Below, one piece after another: positions 31,774 through 42,900 of a stretch of 64,000 nucleotides of DNA. The notes below the pieces were generated by a model, which did no database searches, was not told the origin of the DNA, and saw only the letters and a program-made list of their open reading frames with translations. The DNA is from Aptenodytes patagonicus. Lineage: Eukaryota; Chordata; Aves; Sphenisciformes; Spheniscidae. Where the stretch lies: NCBI RefSeq assembly GCF_965638725.1, contig NC_134970.1, forward strand, positions 7,732,001-7,796,000. Direction: 5' to 3'. The position numbers and the translations under genes were made by a program. Each line of letters opens with the position of its first letter. Positions within the stretch are counted from its first letter, which is position 1.

Positions 31774-31983
31774 AGACTGGCTGCCCGGGATGTCCTTAAT
31801 GGAGAAGGCGCTATACCCCCGGTTATGAGGTCCATGACAGCAACAGCGGGAGGGAAAACCACACTGTTGCAACATGCAGCACCCGGGGGACCAAAGAGCC
31901 TAGCCTTGGTGTTAGATGGTGAAGCCCATGACAGGAACACCCCAAGGGCTGCAGAACTGGACAGCCTTTCTAGGAACCCCCTA
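31774..31983 (+). repeat. Dispersed repeat, copy 2
   Basis: Second copy of the segment at 22087-22278, same orientation, with a short insertion (gaagcccatgaca) near 31920. It runs directly into the CCT-rich tract. Confidence 0.85.
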
Positions 31984-32379
31984 TTGCCTCCTCTGGCCTC
32001 CTGTTACCTTCTCCTCCTCCTCCTCCTCCTCTTGTCTCCTGTTGCCTCCTCCTGCTGTTGCCTCCTTTTACCTCCTTTTGTCTCCTCCTCCTCTTGCCTC
32101 TTGTTGCCTGCTGTTGCCTCCCTTTCTTCCTCTTCTTCCTCCTCTTTCTCGTCCTCTGTCTCCTCTTCCACTGCCTCCACCTTCTCCTCCTCCTCCCGTT
32201 TCTTCCAGCTGACTCCTTTTGCCTCTTTCTCCTGTTGCCTCCTGATGCTTCCTGTTGCCTTTTTCTCTTCCTCTTCTTCCTCCTCCTCTGCCTCCCCCTC
32301 TTATGCCTCCTATTCCTCCTCCTCCTCGTCTTCCTCCTGGGGCCTTCTCCTCTTTCTCTTCCTCCTCCTCCTCTTGTTT
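31984..32379. repeat. CCT-rich polypyrimidine tract, left part
   Basis: About 400 bases of imperfect cctcct, cctgttgcct and cttcct units, a strand-asymmetric pyrimidine tract. It resumes at 33641-33710 after the CR1. Such mirror-like homopurine-homopyrimidine DNA can form triplex structures. Confidence 0.9.
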
Positions 32380-33640
32380 CATAGAATCATAGAATCACAG
32401 AGTGGTTTGGGTTGGAAGGGACCTTTAAAGGTCATCTAGTCCAACCGCCCTGCAATGAGCAGGGACATCTTCAGCTAGATCAGGTTGCTCAAAGCCCCGT
32501 TGAACCTGACCTTGAATGTCTCCAGGGATGGGGCATCTACAGCCTCTCTGGGAAACCTGTGCCAGTGTTTCACCACCCTCGTGGCAAAAAATTTCTTCCT
32601 TATATCTAGTCTGAATCTACCCTCTTTTAGTTTAAAGCCATTCCCCCTTGTCCTGTCGCTACAGGCCCTGTTAAAAAGTCTGTCCCCATCTTTCTTATAA
32701 GCCCCCTTTAAGTACTGAAAGGCCGCAATAAGGTCTCCCTGGAGCCGTCTCTTCTCCAGGCTGAACAACCCCAACTCTCTCAGTCTGTCCTCACAGCAGA
32801 GGTGTTCCATCCCTCTGATCATTTTTGTGGCCTCCTCTGGACCCGCTCCAGCAGGTCACTGTCTTTCTTGTGCTGAGGACTCCAGAGCTGGATGCCGTAC
32901 TCCAGGTGGGGTCTCACCAGAGCGGAGTAGAGGGGCAGAATTATTTCCCTCCACCTGCTGGCCACGCTTATTTTTTTATGCAGCCCAGGATACGGTTGGC
33001 TTTCTGGGCTGCGAGTGCACATTGCTGGCTCATGTCCAGCTTTTCATCCACCAGTACCCCCAAGTCCTTCTCGGCAGGGCTGCTCTCCATCCCTTCATCC
33101 CCCAGCCTGTATTGATACTGGCGGTTGCCCCAACCCAGGTGCAGGACCTTCCACTTGGTCTTGTTGAACCTCATGAGGTTCACGAGGACCCACTTCTCAA
33201 GCTTGTCCAGGTCCCTCTGAATGGCATCCCATCCCTCAGGTGTGTCAACTGCGCCACTCAGCTTGGTGTCATCTGCAAATTTGCTGAAGGTGCACTCGAT
33301 CCCGCTGTCTATGTCATTGACGAAGACATTAAACAGTACTGGTCCCAATATGGGCTCCTGAGGGACGCCACTCGTCCCACTGATCTCCATCCGGACATCG
33401 AGCCGTTGACCACTACCCTCTGGATGCGACCATCCAGCCAATTCCTTATCCACCGAATAGTCCATCCATCAAATCCATATCTCTCCGATTTAGAGAGAAG
33501 GATGTTGTGGGGGACCATGTGAAAAGCCTTACGGAAGTCCACATAGATGACATCAGTAGCTCTTCCCTCGTCCACGGATGTAGTCAGTCCATCATAGAAG
33601 GCCACTAGGTTGGTCAGGCAAGACTTGCCCTTGGTGAAGC
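32380..33640 (-). mobile_element. CR1 LINE, 5'-truncated
   Basis: The minus-strand element ends (at 32380) in the CR1-type terminal repeat atagaatcatagaatcac. Reading upward in coordinate, it contains the end of ORF2: C-terminal region 32475-32822, a middle part 32819-33022, the reverse-transcriptase F-A-D-D-T-K block (frame 32968-33465) and the F-R-K-A-F block (frame 33309-33605). Frames shift at least three times, so it is dead. About 1.26 kb of a typical 4.5-kb element remains. It sits inside the CCT-rich tract. Confidence 0.96.
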
Positions 33641-33710
33641 CTCCTGATGCCTCCTGTTGCCTCCAACTCCTCCTCCTCCTCCTGTTTCCTCCTGTGTTTT
33701 CTGTTTTGGC
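33641..33710. repeat. CCT-rich polypyrimidine tract, right part
   Basis: Continuation of 31984-32379 with the same cctcctgatgcctcctgttgcc-type units. This shows that the CR1 inserted into a pre-existing tract. Confidence 0.85.
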
Positions 33711-34968
33711 TTCCAGACCAAAGTTCCCAACACTGAGAAGGATCAGGAGGACGTGGTCATCTTGTTGACGGGGGAGTTTTACAAGCAGCGGAGATCTGCC
33801 TGAAGGTCAAAACCAGTGGCTGGAGATGAGGAAAGGACAATGCAGAGAGACCAGAAGAGGGGAGAGGAGCACAGTGTGCTGGGCGAGCATCTCTGTATCC
33901 TCATTGACGGGAGATGCCAGAGTGGACCCAGAACGTGGTTCCCTGAGACCATGTAGCGGCCTACAGCAGAGTGGCCAGGAGAGGACTGCTGGGGAAGAGC
34001 TTGAGAAGCCAGGGGATGTGCCATACGGCAGTCAGTCCAATGGCAGGAGGCAGGTTATCCAGTCCTTTGTGTTGGGCCCAAAATCTGAAGCCTGAGGTGT
34101 AACATCCTGTACTGGATCGTGGTAGTTAGCATTGATCATCCAGCTGATCAAAACCAGACCCTTTCTCCAGCTGTTGGCAGCAGTGGGAAAACAGAAGTTC
34201 AGAAGACACTGCTTTTTGAATCCTAACCCAGACCAGAAGGCCTGTCATGGTACCTGTGTCACCTTTAACTGCAGTTTTCACGTCTTTGAGAGAAGAGGCG
34301 TTTGGCTGCCAGTTTATAGTACTAACTGTTTTGCAGATTAAACATAATTTGCAAGCATGGAAACGAACTGGACATGGACAAGCAAATGCTTCAGGCAACT
34401 GCAAAGTAGAGATGGGGGCAGTCTGTAATAGTTCCGTCAGGATCAAAAGCTAAAGGATGTTTCTATTCGAAGAGGCATGTCTGTTGGGAGCTCTGGTCTC
34501 CAAAATGCCAAACCCCTGTGTCTTAAACATTGGTCATCCCTGAGGGTTTTTTTTTCTGCTACTTCCTAACACAGTTTCTCTGGGTTTTTGTTTCTTCGGG
34601 TTTTAATCTCCGGTAGGGGTACAAGCTCAGTTCCACCAAACCACTTGGAAACCTGCCACTGGCCCACCTTCTGCTGGGGGCCAAGCCAAAGGGATGAAGC
34701 CTCGTGCTCCTACCAAGCCCAAAGCAAAGTTAAAGCACTGAGAAGTTCCCCCAGTCAGCCCTCAGCCAGAGTGCAGTTATTTAAGCTGCGATGAGGTGGA
34801 AGAGACTGGAAATCAATTCATCGACAGGAGACAATGGAAGAAGGTGCAGTGTATGTGGCACCTGGGATCAACTGATACCCTCAGTTTCATACCTGGATAA
34901 GTACTGTATTTGCACATTGACTAAGCCCCGGGCCAGAGCAGAAATTCTTCTTACTAAACCTGGGTGCC
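33711..34968. other. No supported gene; one weak exon candidate
   Basis: A pyrimidine run and CAG at about 33700-33719 are followed by an open frame of about 28 codons ending in TGA at about 33802. It could be a terminal exon on the plus strand, but I do not recognise it. The remainder to 34968 has only short open frames. Confidence 0.3.
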
Positions 34969-35622
34969 TGTCGCAGATGGCGTGAGAGTGCACTTCACTG
35001 GTAAGCGAGAGAAGCAACAATACACTTTATTGATAGAAAACAGTGAGTTAAAGTGTGAGTTAATGAAGTTCAATGGTAAACGTGACAGTGATTTAACAAG
35101 ATTCGATGGCAAGGTACACTTGATTATTTACTGCATAGAGGACAGGGTCAGACAAAACTGCCAGGGAGACCCTCCCGTTGAGTCGTGAGGTTCAGAAAGG
35201 ACCCCCTTGCTTTCTAAACTCCTTCTCAGAGAGGAGTCTGGGTGCGGCTGGATGCAAACGTAGTCCCAGACTCGGTCAACGGTTTATGTCTAAAGGATTA
35301 TATATGCGCAACCGATCCTTTATATCACTTAGCTAAGATTTCAAAGTTTAGCGTGCTATGAGTCACTTACCAAGGATCTGTTGCGGCAAGGAACCTCTCA
35401 ACCTCGAGGAGTAACCTTGAGAGGCGTCCTTACTCAAGGGGAGATCCCGCCGTGCAGGAGAGCTCAACGGGCCCTGGGCTGTCCACTATTTATGGAGTAA
35501 GATGATTGACTTACAGTCGTATTTGCATATCAGCAAGTCGTTTGGGTCACTGCTCCAGGCAGCCCTTGGCCACTGTGTTGCCACCCATTCCCGAAGTCCA
35601 GCATAAGCTGGATGCAGCCACA
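34969..35622 (-). repeat. LTR-like segment at the 3' end of the gamma-like element (654 bp)
   Basis: On the plus strand it runs from TGTCGCAG to AGCCACA, giving TGT/ACA ends. On the minus strand it has TATATAA near 35298-35304 and AATAAA at 35026-35031. A purine-rich block on the minus strand (35623-35640) precedes it. The outer boundary is inferred from the terminal bases. Confidence 0.65.
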
Positions 35623-35689
35623 ACGACCCCCACTGGTGGTCGTTGCTTACGCGGGGGGGTGGGTGGGGTGGGGGGAGCACGCCGCCACA

Positions 35690-35869
35690 AAGGGTTGTAA
35701 AGCTGCTGCCTTAGCCGCACCGTCAGCAAGATTGTTTCCTTCAGTCAGGTCAGAAGTATCTCGCTGGTGGGCTTTATGGTGTAATACTGCTACTTGTTTT
35801 GTTTTTTCTAGAGCATGTAGAAGATCCAAAACTTTGTTCTCGATGTGCTGTTTTGTGTCGCGCTGATGG
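35690..35869 (-). pseudogene. pol: RNase H C-terminal fragment
   Basis: The minus frame contains a V-A-V-L-H-x-K-A-H-Q block and an N-N-L-A-D-x-A-A-K-A-A-A block, the usual end of gammaretroviral RNase H. It follows the protease directly, which shows a deletion of nearly all reverse transcriptase. Beyond it the sequence goes straight to the LTR, so integrase and env are deleted too. Confidence 0.7.
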
Positions 35870-36245
35870 TTAGAAACTCTCTTTCTTTCCAGGCGGCTTA
35901 TGGACATCTTTCAATTCTTGGGGTATCGCTTGGAAGTCCTCAGCCATCGTTATCTGAGCAATGACTTCTGGCAGTTCCAACGCTATGCCCCTGTTTTCAA
36001 ACATAACTCCTGCCTGCAATTTTTCCAGTAAATCCCTCCCCAATAAATTAATTGGACTGCCTTCCATTATCACAAACTGAGGGTATAATGCATGTGGGCC
36101 AACTTCTACTAATAAAGGGATTGTTATCCCCAGTGTCACCGGGTGCCCCTCGGTTCCCTGCACTTGTACTTTCTCCTGACTTAATTCACCTCAGTATTGA
36201 TTTAGCATAGGGTCGGTTGCACCCGTGTCTATCAGAAATTCTAAA
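35870..36245 (-). pseudogene. pro: Protease of the gamma-like element
   Basis: The active-site signature L-I-D-T-G-A lies at about 36221-36238, followed by one in-frame stop near 36192. The open remainder (35870-36163) includes the second conserved block with L-L-G-R-D-L-L. The frame closes at the junction with the RNase H fragment. Confidence 0.8.
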
Positions 36246-36452
36246 GTGTGATTACTGACTTTTATCACGACTTGAGCACGATCTCCTACCAGTGGTTCGC
36301 ACGCCGCAAGGGTTACAGGCTCTCCCACCTCCGGTCATTGTTGAGAGTCGTGCTGAGGGAATTCTGCCAGCTCCTCAACCTTTTCTCTGCTTGGCGGCTT
36401 CCAAACAGGGGGATTCCCACCCAAATCCTCTGGTCATTCGTGGCCAAAATGG

Positions 36453-37845
36453 ACAATCTCTCTTCCAGTGGCCTGGTTTCTTACAGCGTGCGCAACGACT
36501 TGGGTCCAGTTGTCCTCTTCTCATTGCTTCTGCTGTTCCCACACCCCTTCTCCTATTCCTTCATCTTCCTCTCGTCAGCGGGATTCCTCCCATCGCTACT
36601 GCCAACATACTCACTTCCTCTCACTTTCTTCTTTCCGTTTCTTTCTTTGGTCTTTATGAGCTACCGTCATATACATACGCTGCCGGAGACAATATCTTTT
36701 GTGGATTTTTTTTCCCCCTGCCATCCTGGAGCGTGCTTCACAAAGTATTTATGAATGTCTGGGGCTGCCTGTTGGACAAATGCACTCACTGCCAATTCGT
36801 CATTAAAGTCACCTTCCGTCCTTCCTCCGTATCGCAACAATGCTTGCCGCAAGCGACTCCCGAAGTCGCTCGGGTGTTCCTCTGATCTTTGCCTCACTTC
36901 CCGAACTCTTTCCCAGTTGACACCGGTTTGTCCTGCAGCCTTTATTGCCAGGACCAGATTATGGCAAGCTGTTTCACAGGCAGCTCGGTCATTTGCATTC
37001 TTATAATCCCAATTAGGGTCCACGCTTGGCCAAGGCTGTCTGTTTCCATCACGACTTGCTAATTCTCTCTCTTTTTCCCAAATCCGATCTCTATCTCCCA
37101 ACCAAAATATTTGCTGCAACGGCACTTGAACATCCCTCCAAGAGGGGTGATGTCCCTCTATTATTGTAGAGAAGAGTTGGGCAACCTTTTCTGGGTCCTC
37201 ACGTACCCAGGGCATCTGTTGCGCCCCTTGAGTCAAATCTCCTGGAGCCCATGGCTGATAAACATAGGCATGTAATATTGGAGGGGGTGGTTTCTGTCCT
37301 GCTGCCACAGGCATTCCTGCAGCCGGACTAGCCACTAGCAAGCTCATAGGAGCTTGCAAAGCAGGAGCGTGATTTTCAGGAGGAAGCGGCGGGTACAGCG
37401 TAGGGGTCTGAGGAGTAGCAGGAGCAGGTGCAGGGTGAAGCAGAGCGAGGGTAGGGTTTAGACTTTGAGTCTCCCGGCATTGGGTGCTTTACCATCTGTC
37501 TTACCTTAGCCAAATCCCCGTATCCGCCTGGTTGTTTAAAAGCCCAGTTATCCCAGACAGAGCAGTAGTTCATTTGCTAAGAGCAGTAGTTCATTTGCTA
37601 AGGTTTCTGATCCTCCAAGCGTTGATGCAGGAAAGTCAGCTTGCTCATATCAGACGAACCTTCCAGGGGCCACTGCTCGAACGGCATCTCCTCCCGAGTT
37701 TCAGCTGGCCCCTCATCCTGGCAGAGAACTATGGCTCGAGCTTTCGAGCTTCAGTGAGTCCTGAAGTACCATCAGTTTTCTTCCAGTTTTGCAGAATTTC
37801 TGCCAGCGGCGAACCCCGTTTTTCCTTACCTATTGAACCCCCCAT
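36453..37845 (-). pseudogene. gag: gag of the gamma-like element: matrix, capsid, zinc knuckle
   Basis: A start at 37845 gives Met-Gly-Gly with a following W and L pattern like a myristoylated gammaretroviral matrix. Stops and frame changes follow. A 20-bp tandem duplication occurs at about 37561-37602. The largest open piece (36667-37359, 230 codons) has capsid with the helix-rich N-terminal half and a major-homology-like block (R-Q-x-S-E-E-x-P-S-D-F-x-x-R-L). A clean CCHC zinc knuckle (C-x2-C-x4-H-x4-C) is encoded at 36453-36494 in another frame. The gene is broken but covers all Gag regions. Confidence 0.82.
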
Positions 37846-37975
37846 GACTTACGCTGCCCCCAGTTTCAGTACCTTGCCGGTGAACACGGACCCCGCAAGG
37901 ACAATGGGGTGAACTCACCCAGCGCCAGCTGTGTTGTATGTGGTAGCTACACTCACCAGGTCGGAAACCCACAGA

Positions 37976-37993
37976 GTCCCACCTGGGTCGCCA
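37976..37993 (-). promoter_or_regulatory. Primer binding site of the gamma-like element
   Basis: On the minus strand TGGCGACCCAGGTGGGAC fits the complement of a tRNA 3' end, most like tRNA-Arg, though I could not fix the isoacceptor. Confidence 0.55.
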
Positions 37994-37995
37994 AA

Positions 37996-38465
37996 TCGTT
38001 AGCAAAAAGGACTTGCTCACATTTTCTTCTTTTCCCCTAGCTTGTGCACAGGTACCGGAAAGAAGGCAGCAGAAGTACACACTAGCTTTTATTGCCGGCA
38101 TTAAGGTGCCTCTCGGCTGGGAGCCCAAAGGGACCCCATGTTACACTTCATTCCTTATATACAGTTTTAAGACTACTCAGATATTCATTTTTACAGTTTA
38201 CATAACCTATTGGCTTTGGCCATGACACCGCTTGTTACCATGCGCTTTTGAGTATTTCTTCACGCGACCCCCCGTGCAAGCGTGCTTAATGCATACTTAT
38301 TAGCAGAGTTTGCACTATTTTGTTGCAACTTTGCCACTTTCAGCCGGTTTGGTCTGGTTTCTTCTACGAGCAGACCCTCTTGCACAGGGCAGGTCACTGT
38401 CGGTCAAGTTCTCTTGTGCAGGTCTTGGAAGCCATCTTCACGTTGGAGCTTTTTCTTATGTAACA
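37996..38465 (-). repeat. 5' LTR of the gamma-like element
   Basis: Minus-strand TATATAA at 38155-38161 and AATAAA at 38088-38093 lie upstream of the primer site, in the order expected of U3-R-U5. Proposed ends are TGTTAC (at 38465) and TAACGA (at 37996), an imperfect inverted repeat. The outer end is the less certain. Confidence 0.6.
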
Positions 38466-39911
38466 GCCTCCATGGTCTGTCCAGCTCCCTTAGGAAAAGG
38501 CTCCTTGGCTGGCACCTCCCCCTGGGGAGAGGAACTGTCCCTCAAGTCCAAGTGCTGCCTAGGGCTGCCTCTGCCTTCTACTGAGGCTCCCGGAGTGACC
38601 CTTGGAGGAGTTGTACATGTCTGTGGTGGGGACATCTGTCCATGAGAGCTCCTCAGCAGAGGGTCCCCTTCCATCCCATGGTGATCTGGGAAGCCGAGTC
38701 ACCAGAGGCAGGGCTTGCTTTGGTCTTGCTTGCAGAGCTTGAGCTTGGACACCTCTCCAACCTCGATTGTTCCAGTATCATCCCTCTCGCCGCGCCTGCC
38801 CTCTTGATGCAGCTAAGGATGTCATTCTCTAGCCTGAGGAGCCAAAAAGGGCCGACCCCAACTCTCCTCCCTCCTCTGCCAGGCCCAGCCTTGGAAACCA
38901 GCTGGTAGCATCAAGGAGCTGTATCAAAGGGTGGGAAGTTTAGGCAAAGGAGCGTGGGGAGGCATGGCCCTAGTTCTGGCTGGGCTCTGAGACAGCATTC
39001 CCAGAAAAAGTCATGGACATCCCTCCCCACAGCCTTCCCTCCCTCCCTCCCTGACTAAGTCAGGCAGCCCCAGCTCCAGCCGTGCTCCTCTGGCCCCAGC
39101 TGTGCTCTGCCCCTGGCCTTTCACCTTGGGTGCAAGGCGTGGGGAAGCCCCCGTGCGTCCCAGAGCCTTCCTTCAGCCCTTGGATGAGCAAACTTCCCCT
39201 CTCACCCCTCCTTCCTTGCTGGAAAGCCCTCACCCGTCTCTGCTCCTTGGGGCTCAGGGTGGCAGGGTCAGACCGTGGTGGGAAGGCAGGGAAATCTGTT
39301 GGCCATTGGGGGGGCACCACAACTGAAGTGGGGTTTGTCCTGGCCTCTGGAGGGATTTTTGATTGAAGTTTTGAGAAACTGCAGGTGCCCGGGGCAACCC
39401 CCGGCCCCGGCCCCTTGGCCCTTGCTGGTGCCCCTTCCACAGCAGGACCCCCTCTCAGCGTGGTGTTCAACCCAGGAAGGGGCTCGACTCCCTCTTACAG
39501 CTCCATCCTCACCTCTGTCAAGGAACATGACTGTGCAAGGCGGGAGCACGGGTTGTGTTTGAGCAAACTTTGCGGAGTCTTCAGTTTGGATCACACATAT
39601 GGTGTGGGACCCCCAGGACAGGGGACCAGAGGCTTGCAAGGGCTTGCAGCGGGGCCGGTGTGCACAACAGCCTGAGGGTCGAAACCACATCTCTGCTGGT
39701 GGGCTCCCTGTGTGGAGAGACCTGTGTGGAGACCCCTGCTCTGGGGTCTGTCCCGGCGTGACTCTGTTATCCCCAGCCCGGGAAGATCTGAGAGGGGCCA
39801 CGCAGCTGGCAGCCCCCAGCCTCTGTGTAACCCACATGTGGTCCCACCAACCACGAGGATGCCATCAGGGAAAAAAAAGATATGCTTCCCCCTAGGCATT
39901 TTGTGATGAGC
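38466..39911. other. No gene recognised between the gamma-like element and the MROH gene
   Basis: GC-rich sequence with overlapping open frames on both strands, none with a recognisable domain. A short ctccctccct run lies near 39040. Confidence 0.45.
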
Positions 39912-39917
39912 TTTATT
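39912..39917 (-). terminator. Poly(A) signal of the MROH gene
   Basis: Minus-strand AATAAA lies a few bases beyond the TAA at 39921-39923, in the position expected for the gene's 3' end. Confidence 0.6.
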
Positions 39918-39920
39918 TAA

Positions 39921-42900
39921 TTAACTCCTTGGTGCTGGCTGCGGCCAGGTATTGCAGAGGGACTCTTCCAGTGCCTGCCTCACACATGGCTCCTTGCCGT
40001 ACTGCCGTCCCGAGAGAGCTGGAATGACACAGGCAGTGCCATGGGGACCTGGTCCCAGCCGGGCGTTCCCCTGACCGCCCCACTGCAGGGACCCTTTCCC
40101 CAGGGATCTTCCCACAAAAAAAGACATCCCAAGCAGCAGTATCTCAGTAAAACCCCTCTGAACCCTTCCTCCCCCCCGCCACCTTACCTCAGCAAAGAAA
40201 GCTCTAGCTGTCACCTGCAGGTTAACTGAGCGGGAACCCAGCCATGGCAAGAGGCTCTGCACCAGACAGGGTGATGCGAGCCCAGCCTGGAGCAGGACGC
40301 TGCACAAGGGAGCACAAGCAAGGGACACAGAGTTACCCAGGACGGCCACAGGCCAGGTCTCCAAAATTCACTTGCACTGATGCAGGCACTATTCTTCAGC
40401 TGAGGACGTCCCCCCAGGCATGCCAGAAGGGTCCCAGCAGCCATTTCCCTGGGGCTCTTACCTGGTCAGGAGACACACCCCCTCAGGGTGAGCCAGGGGG
40501 TCTTCCAGGCGAGCCCACACTGCCCGATTCATGAGCAGCCGCATCCATTTGTCTGCCATGCATCTGCCTAGCACCAACTCTAAAGCCAAAAGGAAAAGCC
40601 TGGCAAAAGAAACAAAACACAAAACAAATAAAAACACAGTCAAACAAAACAAAGCCAATCAAAAAACCAGCACCACCACAAAACCAAAGAAATCTCAAAT
40701 CACAACAGATCAGGGGAAGATTTATCTTTAGCAGAGCTAACTACCCCTGAAATGATGCTCCATAGCCTTCAAGACTGCAGCTAACGGCACTGGCATTTTC
40801 TTTGTGCCCCAAACCCACTGAAGCAGAAGAAAACCCACGTCCCTAGACTGACTCCATGCTCGATAACCAAGGCAACACCTAATACCTCTTCCCACCAGCA
40901 TTTTGCGAAGAATGACACCAGCGCCCGTGAGAGCCATGCTCCCCACAGCGCGGGTCTGTTGAAGGAGTGCAATGCTATCGTGCATGCAAGGGTATGCAGG
41001 AGGCAAGATGACAGCCGTCCGCAGTACGAGCCGCGTAAGACCTTCTTGCCTGGGAGCTGGAATTTCTCCATGAAGGAGCAGAAGTAAAACCAACCACGAC
41101 GACCGGTTTGCACATCTAGGAAGCGGGGCAGGCAAAGTGCTCCCACAGCCCCACGAACGCACATGTCTTGGAAAGGGGAACTGAAGCCAACCCCTCCACC
41201 GGCCCCTTCAGCTCCTTACCTGCAGGGCTTCTCCTCAAGGACCCGGCCCTCGAGGAACAGCCTTCTCCAGCTGCTCACGGGGGAAAGCAGCCTCTCCTCG
41301 CCCAGCGTTTCACTGACCCACCTCAGGAGGCTGGGAAGGAGGTGGGGAAGCAGTTGCTTGAGCTCCTCTGTGCTCCTCAGAGCAAGCACCACCTCGGAGA
41401 TGGCACGGGTGATCTACAGAGAAACATGACCAAGAACCACCTGTTCAGGCAGGGCCTCTTCCCACCAGCCGGGTTCCCCGGCCTGCCTGGGGCGGGGGGG
41501 TTACTCGCCACAATTGTCACTTCTGTGACAGCCCTGTGGCTCAGGAGCACAAAACTGTCCCGGCTCCCCACACTCCTTGAGGCCGGCCCAGCACAGCACC
41601 CTGGCAGTCTCCACGGGCATCCGCAAAGGGCACCTGACTCCCTCGTGCCAGAGTATGAGTTAGAAAGCAGATGCAAAGCTGCAGAAATGTGTCTGCCATT
41701 GAACATACCGTCAGAGTCTCCAGAGCAGTCTGACGGTTGGGCCGCTTACAACCCAGGCGGTTGTTTCCTGCTCTGTTCAGTTTCTCCACTAAGCACCTCA
41801 GGACCTGAATCCCAAAGATGCTCCTCCCCAGGCTCCTCCACAGCTCCACCGTGTCACTGCAAGGGAACAGACATTCACCCATGAGCCCGTATCCTTGCAG
41901 TCCTGCAGCGCCCTCAGACCTTCTCCTTGTCTGCAATGGGGCTTACAACCCCCCACTCACAGCAGAGACACAAGCACGCAGTCTTGCAACACTCAAGACA
42001 GTTCAGGCAGAAAAAGGACCTGCTGCTTAACCGGACCCCCCTGGTGCAAGCAAGCTGCAGGGTCTCTCTTTGACTACAGTGGGGGAAGTGGATAGTGCAC
42101 GTACCTGTCCATGGGCAGACCTTTCTGGAGGAGACTGCTGATCACAGGCTCCCGGTGAAAGCGGGTGAGGAGAAACACCGCATGGAGAGAGAAGGGCCTG
42201 TGGGTGCTCTGCTGCATGGAGCTGTAAAGGGTGTTCAGGATTTTTGGCACCTGAATGGAAGAAGAGGAGAAAGAAGGGCTCGGTGCATCCTTTACCCCCT
42301 CCTGCGGGGCCCAGACACAGTCATTCAGCACATGAGCAATGCCTGCTCCCTTGACACAGAGTCCAGATCTAGCTCGAAACCTCACCCCCTGCCTGACCCT
42401 GGCTCACGTCCGGAGCTGAGCGTGCTCTTGGCAGTTGCACGTCTGTGTGCACACACACGCACACATGCACGCACTCACACGCAAAGCCTCAGTCACTGCA
42501 TGTGCCTGGGCCCAACCGTATGAGCAGCTGTGTGCCCTGTGTGCACACAGAGGACACGGACACATTGCACACCCAACACCTGAATAACTCTCCCCATGTG
42601 TCTGTAGCAATGCAAGAGCAAAACCACACGCGCTCTTCAAAACCCTGAAGAGGCCTTGCAAGGCCTGTGTAAGAGCACGTGACTCCTTCCCGGGGAAGCC
42701 AGTTCTCCAGGGACACTTTTCCTTGCCTCTACCCTCCTTTCCCAAAGCGCCAGCCCCTTCCCCGCACAAAGGACCTTCCCCCAAAGGAAGGGGTGTTTGT
42801 TTGAGCCTTTCACAGCTAGAAGCTGTGGCCATGACAAGGACAAATAGGCAGCCAGGTCCCTCATCCTGTGGAAGATCCCAGCTTCTCCCACAGCTGCCTG

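Larger units (their letters stand above)
34969..38465 (-). mobile_element. Gamma-like endogenous retrovirus, internally deleted, with two different LTRs
   Basis: Minus-strand order from high to low coordinate: LTR about 37996-38465, primer site 37976-37993, gag about 36453-37845, protease about 35870-36245, end of RNase H about 35690-35870, LTR 34969-35622. Most of reverse transcriptase, all of integrase and env are missing. The two LTRs show no visible similarity to each other although both have a TATA motif and AATAAA. No target duplication was found. The element is therefore a mosaic of two retroviruses or the product of a later recombination. Confidence 0.82.

Noticed and set aside
42430-42485. 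CA-rich stretch as a microsatellite
   Set aside because: The CA units are heavily interrupted; it does not form a uniform repeat like that at 44147-44229.
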